From the NCBI GenBank assembly GCA_030710605.1, contig CP092877.1, forward strand, positions 39,842,594-39,906,593: a stretch of 64,000 nucleotides of DNA, read 5' to 3'. This DNA is from Cordylochernes scorpioides (Eukaryota; Arthropoda; Arachnida; Pseudoscorpiones; Chernetidae). Shown piece by piece: positions 1 through 11,400 of this stretch (its first letter is position 1; each line of letters starts with the position of its first letter). The notes under the pieces were generated by a model that did not search any database, was not told the origin of the DNA, and worked only from the letters and a program-made list of their open reading frames with translations. A program made the position numbers and the translations under genes.

Positions 1-1477
1 AATGATTTTTGCAAAGTTTTGAGCATTTGATTAAGAAATTGGTGTTTTGGTATAAAAATAAGATATTAAGAAAAACAAACAAATAAATTTAGAATTATGA
101 TTCGAGTAATTAAAAAAATAATGATTTTTTTTATGTAAAATTGAAAGTAATGAATTAAAATTTATAAGTTGCTTAAAATGAGGTAAAAATTGATAAATGA
201 GGGTGTAAAAGATTTAAAATTTGAATTTAAATGATATAAAAATGGTAAAAATTGATTTTAAAATGATTACAGTGAAAATAAACATTAAACTTATGGAAAA
301 TCAAGTTGTGAGCATGAAGAGAAAGTTTTTCAAAAACTCACAGTTTTTATGATTGTTCAGTCAGGAGACTTGGTCTTTGGTTGTTGTCCTGCTGATGACG
401 TGGAAGACGCTCCAAGTAGAGCTTGTAGAAGCTTGTAACTTCTGTTTGGTGACGGCGGCATGTCGCCTGGAAGGTGGTTACGTTGTAAGGACGAAGGTGG
501 GGAACTTCTCACCGGCTTATTTTGCGGGATTTTCGGCTGTGTCGTTGGGGGGAAGATTGATTGGTCGTTTCGTTGGACTGGCGGCGGGTTTGTTCCTCCA
601 TCTTGGCTCTTTCTCTCTTTTCTATCTGGACAGTCTTCTTACCTTCTTCACTGTGGTGTCCTTCGTTTGGGTTATCCTGTCGACTCTCTGTAATATGTTG
701 AGGTCTGGTAGCCTCTTGTAGAATCCTGCCGGCTTAGATGTGATGAATAGTTGCTGTCGACTTATCTGTGATGAGATCCTGTCGACTTTGATGTGATAAA
801 GAGTTGCTGTCGACTTATCTCTGATGAGATCCTGTCGACTCTCGCTATAAGCTGTGGTAACCGGTGGTCAAACCTGTAGTAGCCGAGAGGGACAGTCAGG
901 GCGTGGAGAGTTTTCCAGTACCTCTCTGCACTTTGGAAGACCTTTAACAGTTTTCACAGAGTGCAGGCAGTCGTGGTCGAGGCAGAGTGGAAAGCTTGGG
1001 AACCACACACACAAAACGAAGAGACACAGCTGTAGTAGGAAAGTTCCATGAACAGATAGGAGTTGAGCTAAGCAAGATGGAGATAAGAGTTTCTTACTGT
1101 TTTACATGGTCGATGAGGTGGACCTGGCTATAAGCGACAAGGGCTCGCGCCGACGGTGAAGAGACTAACTGCTGACTAACTCCGGCTTAACTATCTATTG
1201 TCGGCTAAAACCGAGGTGTTTATATACCATTCCCGAGGAGGGGGGGGGGGGAGACATCTGCGAATTTGAACTTTGAACGTCTGGGGCATTCTGCACCCTT
1301 TGGACCAGATGGCAACGGGCTGCCGAATTCCTTTTCAGGGTTGTTGGATTTCTCTCTCGATTTTAGACGTTTTTGAACTACTCAATCTTGCTTTAACTTA
1401 GCTCTTAATCTATTACATAGTTTTATTTATTTGTCTTTAGTTTGTACAAAGTACATTACATATGGTGATGCAATGAC
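1..1477 (-). mobile_element. LARD-like LTR element, internal part plus 5' LTR (antisense)
   Basis: Read on the minus strand, the junction at about 689 (LTR end ATATTACA, then a GTCGACAGGATAA block) matches the LTR/internal junction of the element at 55113-60401. The LTR would then run 689-1477, starting TGTCAT and ending TTACA, and positions 1-688 would be internal sequence continuing off the window. The AT-rich block 1-300 resembles the T/A-rich 3' internal part of the same family. No gag or pol is seen. The plus-strand reading frame at 353-721 lies antisense to this and is probably a shadow. The family link is by eye and is an inference. Confidence 0.42.
737..842. repeat. 53-bp tandem repeat, two units
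   Basis: Units 737-789 and 790-842 differ at only a few positions. Each carries GTCGAC sites and the phrase GATGAGATCCTGTCGACT. The repeat lies inside the inferred LTR. Confidence 0.75.
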
Positions 1478-1582
1478 ACAGATTAATCATGCATATAAGT
1501 ATTTATAGATGTGTTTCTATATACAACATGACAATCTTGTTATAAGTAATTATACAATATAGGGTTGTTGGTTTAAATTACC

Positions 1583-3333
1583 ATATATATGTTGTAATGT
1601 GTAGAGCCGACAACACGTCGCAGTAGGCTCCTCATCCAACATGCAGTCATAGGCCAGAGTGGGAGCTCACTAGCCTGAAGATGAATGAATACCACACGTA
1701 TAAGAACATGGTTACCTAGGTTTAGAGGGGGTAGCACCCAATGAGACGAGGTGGACTATGAGAGTCCTGGGGATCACTGGTTAATCTGGCAGCATGGCGA
1801 CCTGGTCTATACCGTGCACCTTGCTATACTCCTTCCTGTGGGCTCAGCAGGAACCCAGCTCATATGTTAATGATGAAGTCAGAGAGGGCGGACCTTTTTA
1901 GGTGTCCGTGTCCAATCAAGGACAGGCATGACCTGTCCACATCCTTCCTGAGTTGCTTTGACTTATCAGTGATCTGTTATCCGATCTTACTGGATAGAAG
2001 TTATTTCTATAAAATATTTTAAAATATTGCACAAAAATATTTTATTTTTAAGAAAAGATTGTTATAAGTATTCATAGGCTTTCCCAATATTAAACGTGGA
2101 CTCTTTAGAACCTTTGTCTGTTTGTTGGTAATTTACTAATTAGCAACTCACGCAGTAAATCATTCTATTCATGGCTTAATATTACGTGTCTCTTTTTAGG
2201 GGGGGGGGGGGAGGGCGGGGAATAGTGAAAAATGGTATTATTCAAGTCTAATAAGGCTACAAAGTTCTAGAGCTTTAGATTGACATAGCTCAAAATATTT
2301 CAAAAGACAAAAAAGTAACCTTTTATTTCAGTATTTTCCAGAAAAGTCCGACAGTCCCCGGAGGGGGGGGGGGAGAGGATCCGATAATCTTCCCCTAAAG
2401 ATGTCATATATATATGATATGAGGTATCCAAATATAGAATCTATATAAATAACATGGGTTAAAGAAAATAAAAATGATACTAATCTAGTATTATTCTCTA
2501 ATGCTTATCATTGAATTAAATAGATTGTTCGTCTTTAGGAATGTATAGGATTACAAATTGATGCAATTTATTGTTAGATAGATCTCAACTGAGGAGTCTG
2601 TTGAAATTGTTTAGTCTTCGCCGCCGGTCATATTGAGAATACGCAGGATCATAAGGAACAGATTGACCATGTCGAGATAGATATTGAGAGCTGCGAAGAT
2701 ATATTCTTCGGGAGAGATGGAGTAAGCATGGCGTCCTGTGAGCATGAGTTGAGTATCATGGATAAGATAGACTGAGAACAGTATCGCTCCAGCCACACAG
2801 TAGATTAAGTGAAGAATCTTAATATGCACAAACATCAGCACAAAACCAGCAAGCAAGAACGCCAAGAGGAATACAATAAGAATTCCATTCATCGTAGTAA
2901 AGTCGATGGAAGTCTGGAAGGCAAAGATGGTTAGAGAAAAACAAAGAATAGCTGTGATTGCTAGTGCAAGAAGGACTAATGCTGGATCAGTTTGGGCAGC
3001 AACGCAGCCAAGAAGGAAAGCTTGAAGTAGAGTGAATGCTCCAAGACAAATGATATTGTTAGGGAAGGTTCTACGAACTTGCTCGCAGCATACAAGAACG
3101 AAGGTGAAGATGATGATAAGGACGAAGGCAATCAGAGGAAGTTCAGGATGCTGCACTACAAACTCCCGCAGGTCTGAGACAAGGGTGAATGCAGCTATGA
3201 TAGCTATGGTCGCGACAATCTGAGCTAGGACGATGGAGTACACCTTGCGGACAAATCCAAGGCGCACCTTAGGACAAGAGAACGATTCTTCAAATGTGTC
3301 GCAAGCCATTTTGTGGTTCGGATTATATGAAGT
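1583..3333. repeat. Duplicated segment, copy A (ends at scaffold gap)
   Basis: This segment is nearly identical to 49395-52256, including non-coding sequence, poly-G tracts and the Lifeguard gene. It stops exactly at the N run. Copy A lacks the 1.1-kb Helitron of copy B: here the sequence reads straight from AAAGATGTCATA into TATATATGATATGAGG. Position at a contig end suggests either a recent duplication or an allelic contig left in the assembly. Confidence 0.93.
2611..3309 (-). CDS. Lifeguard/TMBIM (BAX inhibitor-1 family) protein, copy A
   Basis: A 232-residue intronless frame encodes a seven-helix membrane protein of the BAX-inhibitor-1-like superfamily, Lifeguard branch. Family members sit in Golgi, ER or plasma membranes, act as calcium leak regulators and dampen apoptosis. 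Seen here: a short cytosolic N-terminus, RKVYSIVLAQ leading into helix 1, six more hydrophobic segments, and the C-terminal family signature SISPEEYIFAALNIYLD. D185 (in IHDTQLM) and D213 (in IYLDMVNLF) fit the two-aspartate pH sensor of the family. The ATG at 3307-3309 gives the usual family length, so read-through into the N run was ignored. It differs from copy B at residue 84 (Asn instead of Thr). A polyadenylation signal lies just beyond the stop on the minus strand. Lack of introns suggests retrocopy origin, but that is an inference. Confidence 0.93.
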   Translation of the reverse strand: MACDTFEESFSCPKVRLGFVRKVYSIVLAQIVATIAIIAAFTLVSDLREFVVQHPELPLIAFVLIIIFTFVLVCCEQVRRTFPNNIICLGAFTLLQAFLLGCVAAQTDPALVLLALAITAILCFSLTIFAFQTSIDFTTMNGILIVFLLAFLLAGFVLMFVHIKILHLIYCVAGAILFSVYLIHDTQLMLTGRHAYSISPEEYIFAALNIYLDMVNLFLMILRILNMTGGED

Positions 3334-3433
3334 NNNNNNNNNNNNNNNNNNNNNNNNNNNNNNNNNNNNNNNNNNNNNNNNNNNNNNNNNNNNNNNNNNN
3401 NNNNNNNNNNNNNNNNNNNNNNNNNNNNNNNNN
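3334..3433. other. Scaffold gap (100 N)
   Basis: Exactly 100 Ns, the usual placeholder for an unknown distance. The sequences on either side are therefore not proven neighbours. The upstream exons of ALKBH8 may be missing here. Confidence 0.99.
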
Positions 3434-3497
3434 GAGGCACAAGTTGTCAAGTGGAATCTGTGTTAGAAGGAAATAATTAGGGACAATTAAAAACATG

Positions 3498-3835
3498 AGG
3501 TAACAAGACCAAATCCAAATAAATAAATAGTTTTTCTAAGAAGGAGTAAAAGTTAATAGTGACAAGATTCTCTATTATATATGAAGAATCTCGTTGCTGT
3601 TAGCTTTTATTCCTTCTTAGAAATACTAACCTGCGATTCATCCTCTTGTAAATAAATAGTGTGTGACGTTTCAATTAGTGTTCTTACCATCAAACAAAAG
3701 TACTGACTGAACTTCAATTAATATTTTTGTCTGATGGTGGTAACAATGCTGTTACCAAAATGTCCCACAGTATGTATTTATTTGTATTTGGTCTTGTTAC
3801 CTTATCTTTCTAAACTATAATCCAAATTGTCATAT
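3498..3835. mobile_element. Hammerhead-derived palindromic element, family 3, copy a (decayed)
   Basis: It starts with the family end GGTAACAAGACCAAATCC and finishes with the inverse GTCTTGTTACC plus an ATAATCCAAATTG tail. Inside are inverted copies of a CTGATG-GGTAACA hairpin block. The catalytic GAAA has become AAAA in one arm. A second hairpin (about 3535-3635) is built on AAGAAGGAGTAAAAG and its inverse. Confidence 0.6.
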
Positions 3836-4889
3836 GGTCAATTGAACAAAATTGTTTCTGTTATATGTAAGTTATGCCCGCACTGTATCTGGATGATCAA
3901 ATGAGCATGTAGGATCAATAAGGATCTCTGTTCTATTCCTTTTTATTGGCATTCCAGGCAAACAATGGATGTATACAGTAGTTGACCCTCCCAAGACCTG
4001 TTAACTGCCTCAATGTGGCGAGAGGGTGACCCTGGACGGGACAGGTGAAGTATGTCTGGAGTTCTGAACTCCTGGTACCCAAGGCATGAAGGCTGTCCCA
4101 CTATGTCCAGCTAAATGTTAACAGTCGTATTCCTACCTACAGGTGCCTTAGATGTTCCATCAACAGGAAACGCATCTAAATACTCCAATCTTCTTCTTCC
4201 TTATCTCCACTCAAACATATTAGGGTATCAAGTTGTGACCCTTGATGGTGTCTGTTTGACAACCATCATGACTGGGTGAAGTAGAATGCGCCTGCCTTTG
4301 TCATTAAGACTGGGAGCTCTACTCAGTGGCAGGCCAACTTAGCTCCAAAATAAATGGCTGCCTCTGACATGAGGAACAGACGCCATGTGCAGCTGCTCCT
4401 AACATGGAGTACAAATGCTGCTCCTCCTGTTTCCCTGGATTAGGAGCCCTTACAGGGTACTATCAGCCAGGCCAGCTGACCCCAGGTTTTTTAGCAAGCT
4501 TGTTACTGCTCCCCCTCCTCCTTTTTCATCCGGGCTTGGGACCGGCAAAGTCGGAGTTAAATGCTCCAATGAATTCCTATAACTACCATTGCAAAATTGG
4601 AGAGGAATGAACTTCAGGAATTGGTTTAACCATGGACCACCACCACAGTAGTTGAACTTGACAGGGGCACCATACAGACTGGACGACTACTAGAGACGGA
4701 CTGGTGTCACTTCCTCACGTGTGCACCCCTCCACTCTGCTATTCTTGGTGGACACATGTTCTCAAACAGCTGTCACTGCCAGCTTGTCACCTTGACCATG
4801 CCAATCTTCTTTGGGCATCATCATGGAGATTGGTTAGAAATTGAAGTATTTACTAGATGTATGTTTGACACTACATATAATTGGAAGTA
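3836..4889. repeat. Non-genic stretch with a dispersed repeat (about 4185-4570)
   Basis: 4185-4570 matches 7370-8010 in the same order: a short LINE 3' tail on the minus strand, then a block with CATTAAGACTGGGAGC and GGGTACTATCAGCCAGGCC. This copy has no hammerhead element at the point where the other has one, so it serves as the empty site. Nothing is recognisable in 3836-4184 or 4571-4889, and no upstream ALKBH8 exon was found. Confidence 0.7.
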
Positions 4890-5400
4890 CTGATGGGAAC
4901 TACTGATAATTGGGACTACTGTTAATTGTTCTAGTTGATAATTGAGCCCACAGATAATTGGGACTACTGTTAATTGGGGCTGCTGATAACTGTGACTACA
5001 GATAATTGGGATTGATGAGATATTAATTAGTGATAATTGGGACTACTTCTAATTGGGGCTTCTGGTAATTGAGCCCACAGATAATTGGGATTACTGCTAA
5101 TTGGAGCTGCTGATAACTGTGACTACAGATAATTGTGATTGACGGTACAGTAGAACCTCCATGAGAGGACACTCCCACTAGAGGACACCTCTCTACAAAG
5201 GACAGTTTTCATTTGCAAAATTACCATTTTTACAATTTAGCAACACTCCAGTAAGAAGACACCTCTCCCTAAAGGACACTTTGGCTCTGCAATTAGGTGT
5301 CCTTTACAGAGAGGTTCTACTGTAATAGGAATTAGTGTTAATTAGGACTTCTGTTAATTAGAACTGTTGATATTTGGACTAATACCAACACTTCCCAATT
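4890..5400. repeat. Degenerate minisatellite split by a MITE
   Basis: Loose repeats of GATAATTGGGACTACTG-type units fill 4890-5140 and resume at 5325-5400. The palindromic element 5148-5322 has inserted between them. Confidence 0.7.
5148..5322. mobile_element. Palindromic MITE, CAGTAGAACCTC family
   Basis: Terminal inverted repeats CAGTAGAACCTCC and its complement bound the element, with TA on both sides (5146-5147 and 5323-5324), as for pogo/Tigger-type MITEs. The interior is itself roughly palindromic (AGGACACCTCTC repeated in both directions). Confidence 0.85.
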
Positions 5401-5426
5401 AACAACCATTGACATGACTGTTTCAG

Positions 5427-8400
5427 ACGGCTGTGGGAAGACCCTGAGACACAGACAGGTTCAACATTTCGGCTTTGAATTTGAGTACGGAGCCAACCTT
5501 GTTGACCCCAACCGACCTCTAGAACATCGGCCCATCCCACCGGTATGTCTGACGGTGCTACAGAGGCTGGTGGAGTCCGGACATGTGGACAGACTGTCGG
5601 ACCAGCTCACTGTCAATCGCTACCTCCCTGGACAAGGTATTATCTTCTTCAAACACAAGGTAATAAGACCAAATAAGTAAATAGTGTGTGACGCAGCCTT
5701 GTTGCCATCATCAGACAAAAGTACTGGATGAATGATGTTGGTAACAACGTTGTTACAGTAACCAAACAGGGCTCTGACAACATTTGTAAGTGCAAATTCG
5801 AACTGCTTTTCACAATGTGTAGACATGTGGTGCACTTACAGTAAAAGTAGTCACCTTCTTTTACCCACCATCATTATCATGGCCTGTACCACGTGTACTA
5901 GGGATAAGCAGGAAAAAAAAACTTGTTACAGAAATGTCACACACTATTTATTCATTCGGATTTAGTCTTATTACCTTGTGTTTATAATCTAAAACATTAA
6001 TTTTTGTGAATGAGAACAGTCCTTTGTATAGATGTGTCAGGAGTGTTCTCCTCTCATTGAGATGCTATTGTATTTATAGTCAGAAAAAGATAACAATCTT
6101 GCTACTTTCCAAACATTACATCCCTATTCCAGTTTGATATAGTGCACCTCAATGTGATGTGTGCTCTATCCAGGAATACCACCTCACATTGACTCCCATT
6201 CTTCCTGTGAAGAACAACTGGTCTCACTCAGTCTCTCAGCACAGGTGAGTGACTCTTTCTTTTTCATCTCTATCATGAATTATTGTTGCTATTTATTCTA
6301 TATCTTGGAGGTTGGTGGAAGGATAGTCTAAACCCTTGGTTTTCAATAGCTACGACCGGGTTCGATTGGACACTTTTTTTTTTATTAAAAAAAAAAATGC
6401 TCCAATGGCCCTTGATTTTTGCAAAAATTTAACCCCACCAGCGAGTGCAAGTAACCAAACGGGGCTTTAGCACATTTGTAAGTGAAAAGTTGAACTGCTT
6501 TTCACATGTATAAACATGTGGTGCACTTTCAGTAAAAGCAGTCGCAACTACTACCCACCATGATTATCATGGTCTGTACCTAATGTACTAGGGATAAGCA
6601 AAAAAGAAAAAAAAATTATATCTTTGGAAACCCTTTTTCTCAATACAGTGGAACCTCTCCATAAAGGACACATGTTGCAGAGCCAAAGTGCCTTTTAAGG
6701 AGAGGTGCCCTCTTATCAGGGAGTTATTAATTAGTAAAAATGATAATTTTGGCAAAAAAAAAAACCTCGTTCTTTATAGAGAGGTGTCCTCTAGTGAGAT
6801 TGTTCTTTTAATAAGGTTCTATATAAAATAAAGTTGCAATGAATTTTTGCAAAAGACCAACCCCACCAGAGTGCAAGTAACCAAATGGGGCTCTGGCACA
6901 TTTGTAAGCGCAAAGTCGAACTGCTTTTCACATGTGTAGACATGTGGTGTACTTACAGCAAAAGCAGTCACCTACTCTACCCACCATGATTATCATGACC
7001 CACACCACGTGTACTAGAGATAAGCAAAAAAATATATACAGCAGAACCTCTTTGAAAAGGACACATATTTGCAGAGTCAAAGTGTCCTTTCGGGACTGCT
7101 GACATGGGATTAACACAGCTTATTCAATAACTGAAAGGCTCTACTTTCAAAAAAGTTGAAAACACTTTTATTCACAATTTATTTACAGTATGGGACTCTC
7201 TACCCCAGACACCATCAAATTCAGTTAAAATGGAATGACAATTGAATCAAAAGAATCAACGTTGAGGCTTAGATCATGAAAGTACAAAATGGTTGGTACC
7301 TGAATAGACTCAAAATCACACAAAGGTATGTAATTGGCAGTGACAAGTTTATAAAGGAGAGTTTTAATATTTTCCTCTTCTTCTTCTCTTCTTCTTTCTT
7401 ATCTCCACTCAACAACCATATTAGGGTATCAAGCCTATAGAACTTGAGATTTTTGATGGTGTCTTCTGGAGATGAGCTCATCAAAAGAGATTTGACAACC
7501 ATAATGATTGGGTGAGGTAGAATGCATCTGCTTTTAAAGGAAAATAAGACCTAATCCAAATAATTTTTTTCGTGTGTGACGTTTCGCCAACAACGTCACC
7601 ATCATCAGACTAAAGAATAATCCATTTATTCTTTTGTCTGATGATGGTGACAACGTTGTTGCCGAAACGTCACACACGAATAAATTATTTGGATTAGGTC
7701 TTATTTTCCTTTATTATAGTCTATAATCCAAATTGTGCTTTACCGCATCTGCTTTTGTCATTAAGACTGGGAGCACTACTCAGTAACAGGCCGACTTAGC
7801 TCCAATATGAAATGGCTGCCTCTGACATGAGGAACAGATGCCATGTGCAGCCTCTCCCAACATGGAGTACAGACTCATTCTGTATCCCTGGATCAGGAAC
7901 CCTCACAGGGTACTATCAGCCAGGCCAGCTGAGCCTAGGTTTTTTAGTGAGCTTGTTATTGCTCCCCCTCCTTTTTAATCTGGGTTTAGGACCAGCAAAG
8001 ACAGAGTTAATATTTTCCTGATAGAAGGAAGTACCTTATCATTATCTTTATGTATGGACTCTGTATGTATTTGCAAGATCCCTGTATCAGGACTTAAGAT
8101 TGTGATCACAGGTTGTGATGGACTTCCGACATGCCACCACTGGACAACAGAGGTCCATGGTAGTTCCACGGAGGTCTGTACTCATCATGTCAGGAGACTC
8201 CCGGTATATCTGGACCCACGGGTGAGTTACACACTCCCAGATGCCAGAGATGTAAAGTCCATGGTGGTGGTTGTGTCAGGATTGCTCCCAGAAAGTCGGA
8301 TGTAGTCCCAGTGACGGACCACAATGGACACCAATGTCTCACTCTGCAGCGCCGGGACATCAGAACTTCCTTCACTTTCCGCACCCTGCGGCAGACTCCA

Positions 8401-11400
8401 TGTAGATGTAGTGAGTGCCTCTCCAGTACTGTTTCAGAGTAATTTTCCCAGCCACCTTCATATTGGTATTTCTCTGGATCTCACTAAAATTGATGTACTG
8501 ATGAATGCTTGAAATCATGGTTTCTCATTACTGTGTAATGCCATCTCAGTCCTATCTTACTCCATTCTGTTAATAAAAAAATTTAGATTATAGATTACAC
8601 AAGGTAATATAAGACTAAATTCAAATATATAGTGTGTGACGTTTCAGTAACAGCTTTATTATCATCATCAGATAAAAGTCATTCAGTCAAAATGGTCATT
8701 CTGTACTTTTGTCTGATGATGGTAACAAAGCTGTTATAGAAACGTCACACATTTGGATTTGGTCTTACCTTGTGTTTACTCCATTCTCATAATAATTTAG
8801 ACATTTCTTTGAGAGGATCAAACCATTGGCGTACTCTTTCCCTCCTTTTCCAAAGTGTAACCCTCTACTAGGATTCTGTTGATGTTCCAAACATGTGGCT
8901 TGCTTGTTTAGTATTTCTTTAAAGTAGGTGTTTCATGTGACCAATTGAATTATCTGTCTCTGCACTGATAGTGTAGAAAGGCGCACTGGTTAATATTCTT
9001 TCACCAGGCTATATTCCTATTGTAGATGAGATAAAGTGGCTCGAAATTTTAAAAGAAAGTCAATTTGCAATTCACACTTTTACCTCAGTCAGTATGCTAA
9101 TGCTTTGGCAAAATACAAGATATTTAAACAAAAAATAAAAAAAGATCAAATATGTGAAATAAACTCTTGAGAGAATAATTACAAAAACTATAACAAGACT
9201 CAGAACAAAACACTATAAAGAAATGACAATACATCCAGATGGCACAAGAACCTACAGGACATGCAACAACTGTCCTGGTGTGGAACTAACACCTACCCAC
9301 ATATTCACATGCCCAGCAATGGCCGCAGCCTTGCAGAAAATTGACATGGACCCAGAGCAGCAGCTTTACACACCCAAGATAGTGGACATTGCTGCTTCTG
9401 TGATAGAGATGTATGGAGACTTCTGAGGCTCTTCATTGGACACGACAACAACAACCTCAATATCATGATGAAATGGAAAATTTATTTGGTACTTTAGTAT
9501 TTTTAATTCTATCCAAGATTGATAGATGTAAGATATTTTCAGTTAGTAATAACGAAAAACTTAACTTTGGATACTTCTGGTTAAATTTTAATTTTGCTTT
9601 CGTACAAAAACAGAGAACATCTATCTCCCATCAGACAAAGATATTTTGATGAAGGGTATTTCCAAAGGATAAATAAAAGTGAAAATTTTCTATTGCTGTT
9701 TAATTTCTTATTGTTATTAAAGAATAGAATTGGCAATGTTTTTGGTGGTCTCTTAAAGGATGTTCTACTGTACCTGATTTACCTTGTGGCCTTCCCATTT
9801 CTAACACTGGTTGTTTGCTGTTCCAGAATATCCAGCTCACTGTGATTCCCAACTTCAAAAGTAAGTGAGCTGCTGTCATTTCTCACCTTGTTGTTATAAA
9901 CTAGACCAGGTGTGTGTGTGTGTGTGCATGATAATCTTCTTCTTTCTTATCTCCACTCAATCATATCAAAGTATCAAGCTTGTAAAGCTTGTTGATGGTT
10001 TCTGTCGGGGATGAGTAGAGCACATCAATGGATAAGTCAATACAGTCAATAATGTGTTTTGGGGTTGCAGGTTGAGAATTGCACTTAGTACATAGTGGGA
10101 AAACCTTGAAACCATTCTGGAAAGTCATTGTCCATAGATGACCAGACTTAAGTCTGGAAATCAAAGACTGTTGTTCTCTTGGGAAGACAGAACCAGTGAT
10201 TGTCCCTCCTGCTCTGTACCAGTCATGTGCAGCATTAGATTTCCATTCCTGCAGGCATTGGGTCTTGATGGTATGGAGGAGGTCTCTTTCATCTAGTTGG
10301 GTGGTAGATTCCCTGGCTTCAGCTAGGCCAAGAGCTCCAGCCTTTGCCAGAGAGTCTGCCAGCTCATTTCCTGAAATTTCAACGTGAGCTGGAAGCCATT
10401 ACACTGTGACAGAGCTGTTGGCGGAGAGTCAGTTTACAGACTTAGCAATGCTCTTGAGGAGAGGTTCTTGACTGGAGAAGCAGCTTTGAAGGGTATAAAT
10501 GGCTGCTCTTGAGTTGGAGTAGATTATTATATTGCTAGGTGAGTTTATGTTGATGTCTTTTAGAGCTGTATCTATTGCGGTTGTCATTAATGAAGGTGCT
10601 GAGGATAGAGCCCTCAGTGTTGTTGAGGGAACAGCCCCAAGATTGATGCTTGCTGTTGAAGTCACCAAGAATGGGTATATTGGGGTCAAGTAGGTGTGCA
10701 ATCAAGTCCAGTTCTGGGCCTAGTTTTTGGAATGGGTGATACGTGTTCACAATTGTTAGGGGTCTTTGATTAGGTAGGTGTATTTTGAAGGCCTGTAGTG
10801 CATGATAATGATGTGTAATGATAAAGAACACATTTGGAAGAGCACTAAACCCTGATGTCATACTGAAAAAAACTCCCTCTTTATCCTTATCACTCTTTGG
10901 GGTATTCTTAAATATACCCATTATATATATATAACTCTCTCATTTGTTTATAACATTTACTATATCTTCTATATATATAAAAATGAATGTTTGTATGTTT
11001 GTTGGTATGTCCGGTATACAAATTCGCAGTAGTTCACTAATTCAAACCAAAATTTCCATACATAGGTAAAAAAAAACGAGGATGACGATAGGCTATTTTA
11101 AAAAATATATAAATCATTTATTAAAACTATATATTCAAATTATTCAACTTAGCTCACGAGCAGCGCCCTCTATCAATTACTAAAAGGTTATAAATACGTT
11201 TAAAATCTAAATCTTCTCAATATTTTATTAATAATAGTTCGCTTAATAATAATATTTATATAATAACTGCTTTAATTTGAAATATTTGGTAGGTTTTATT
11301 TATTTATATATTTTCATTTTTAGATATAACTGATCTAATTCGCCGTTTAAAATAGTTCGCTTAATAACACATATAATATAAATATTTATATAATAACTGC

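Noticed and set aside
353..721. 122-residue plus-strand frame with hydrophobic segments
   Set aside because: It is antisense to sequence matching the internal region and LTR of the LARD-like element; no family recognised.
4404..4610. Plus-strand frame shared with 7812-8021
   Set aside because: The similarity comes from a dispersed repeat, and changes between the copies do not favour coding.
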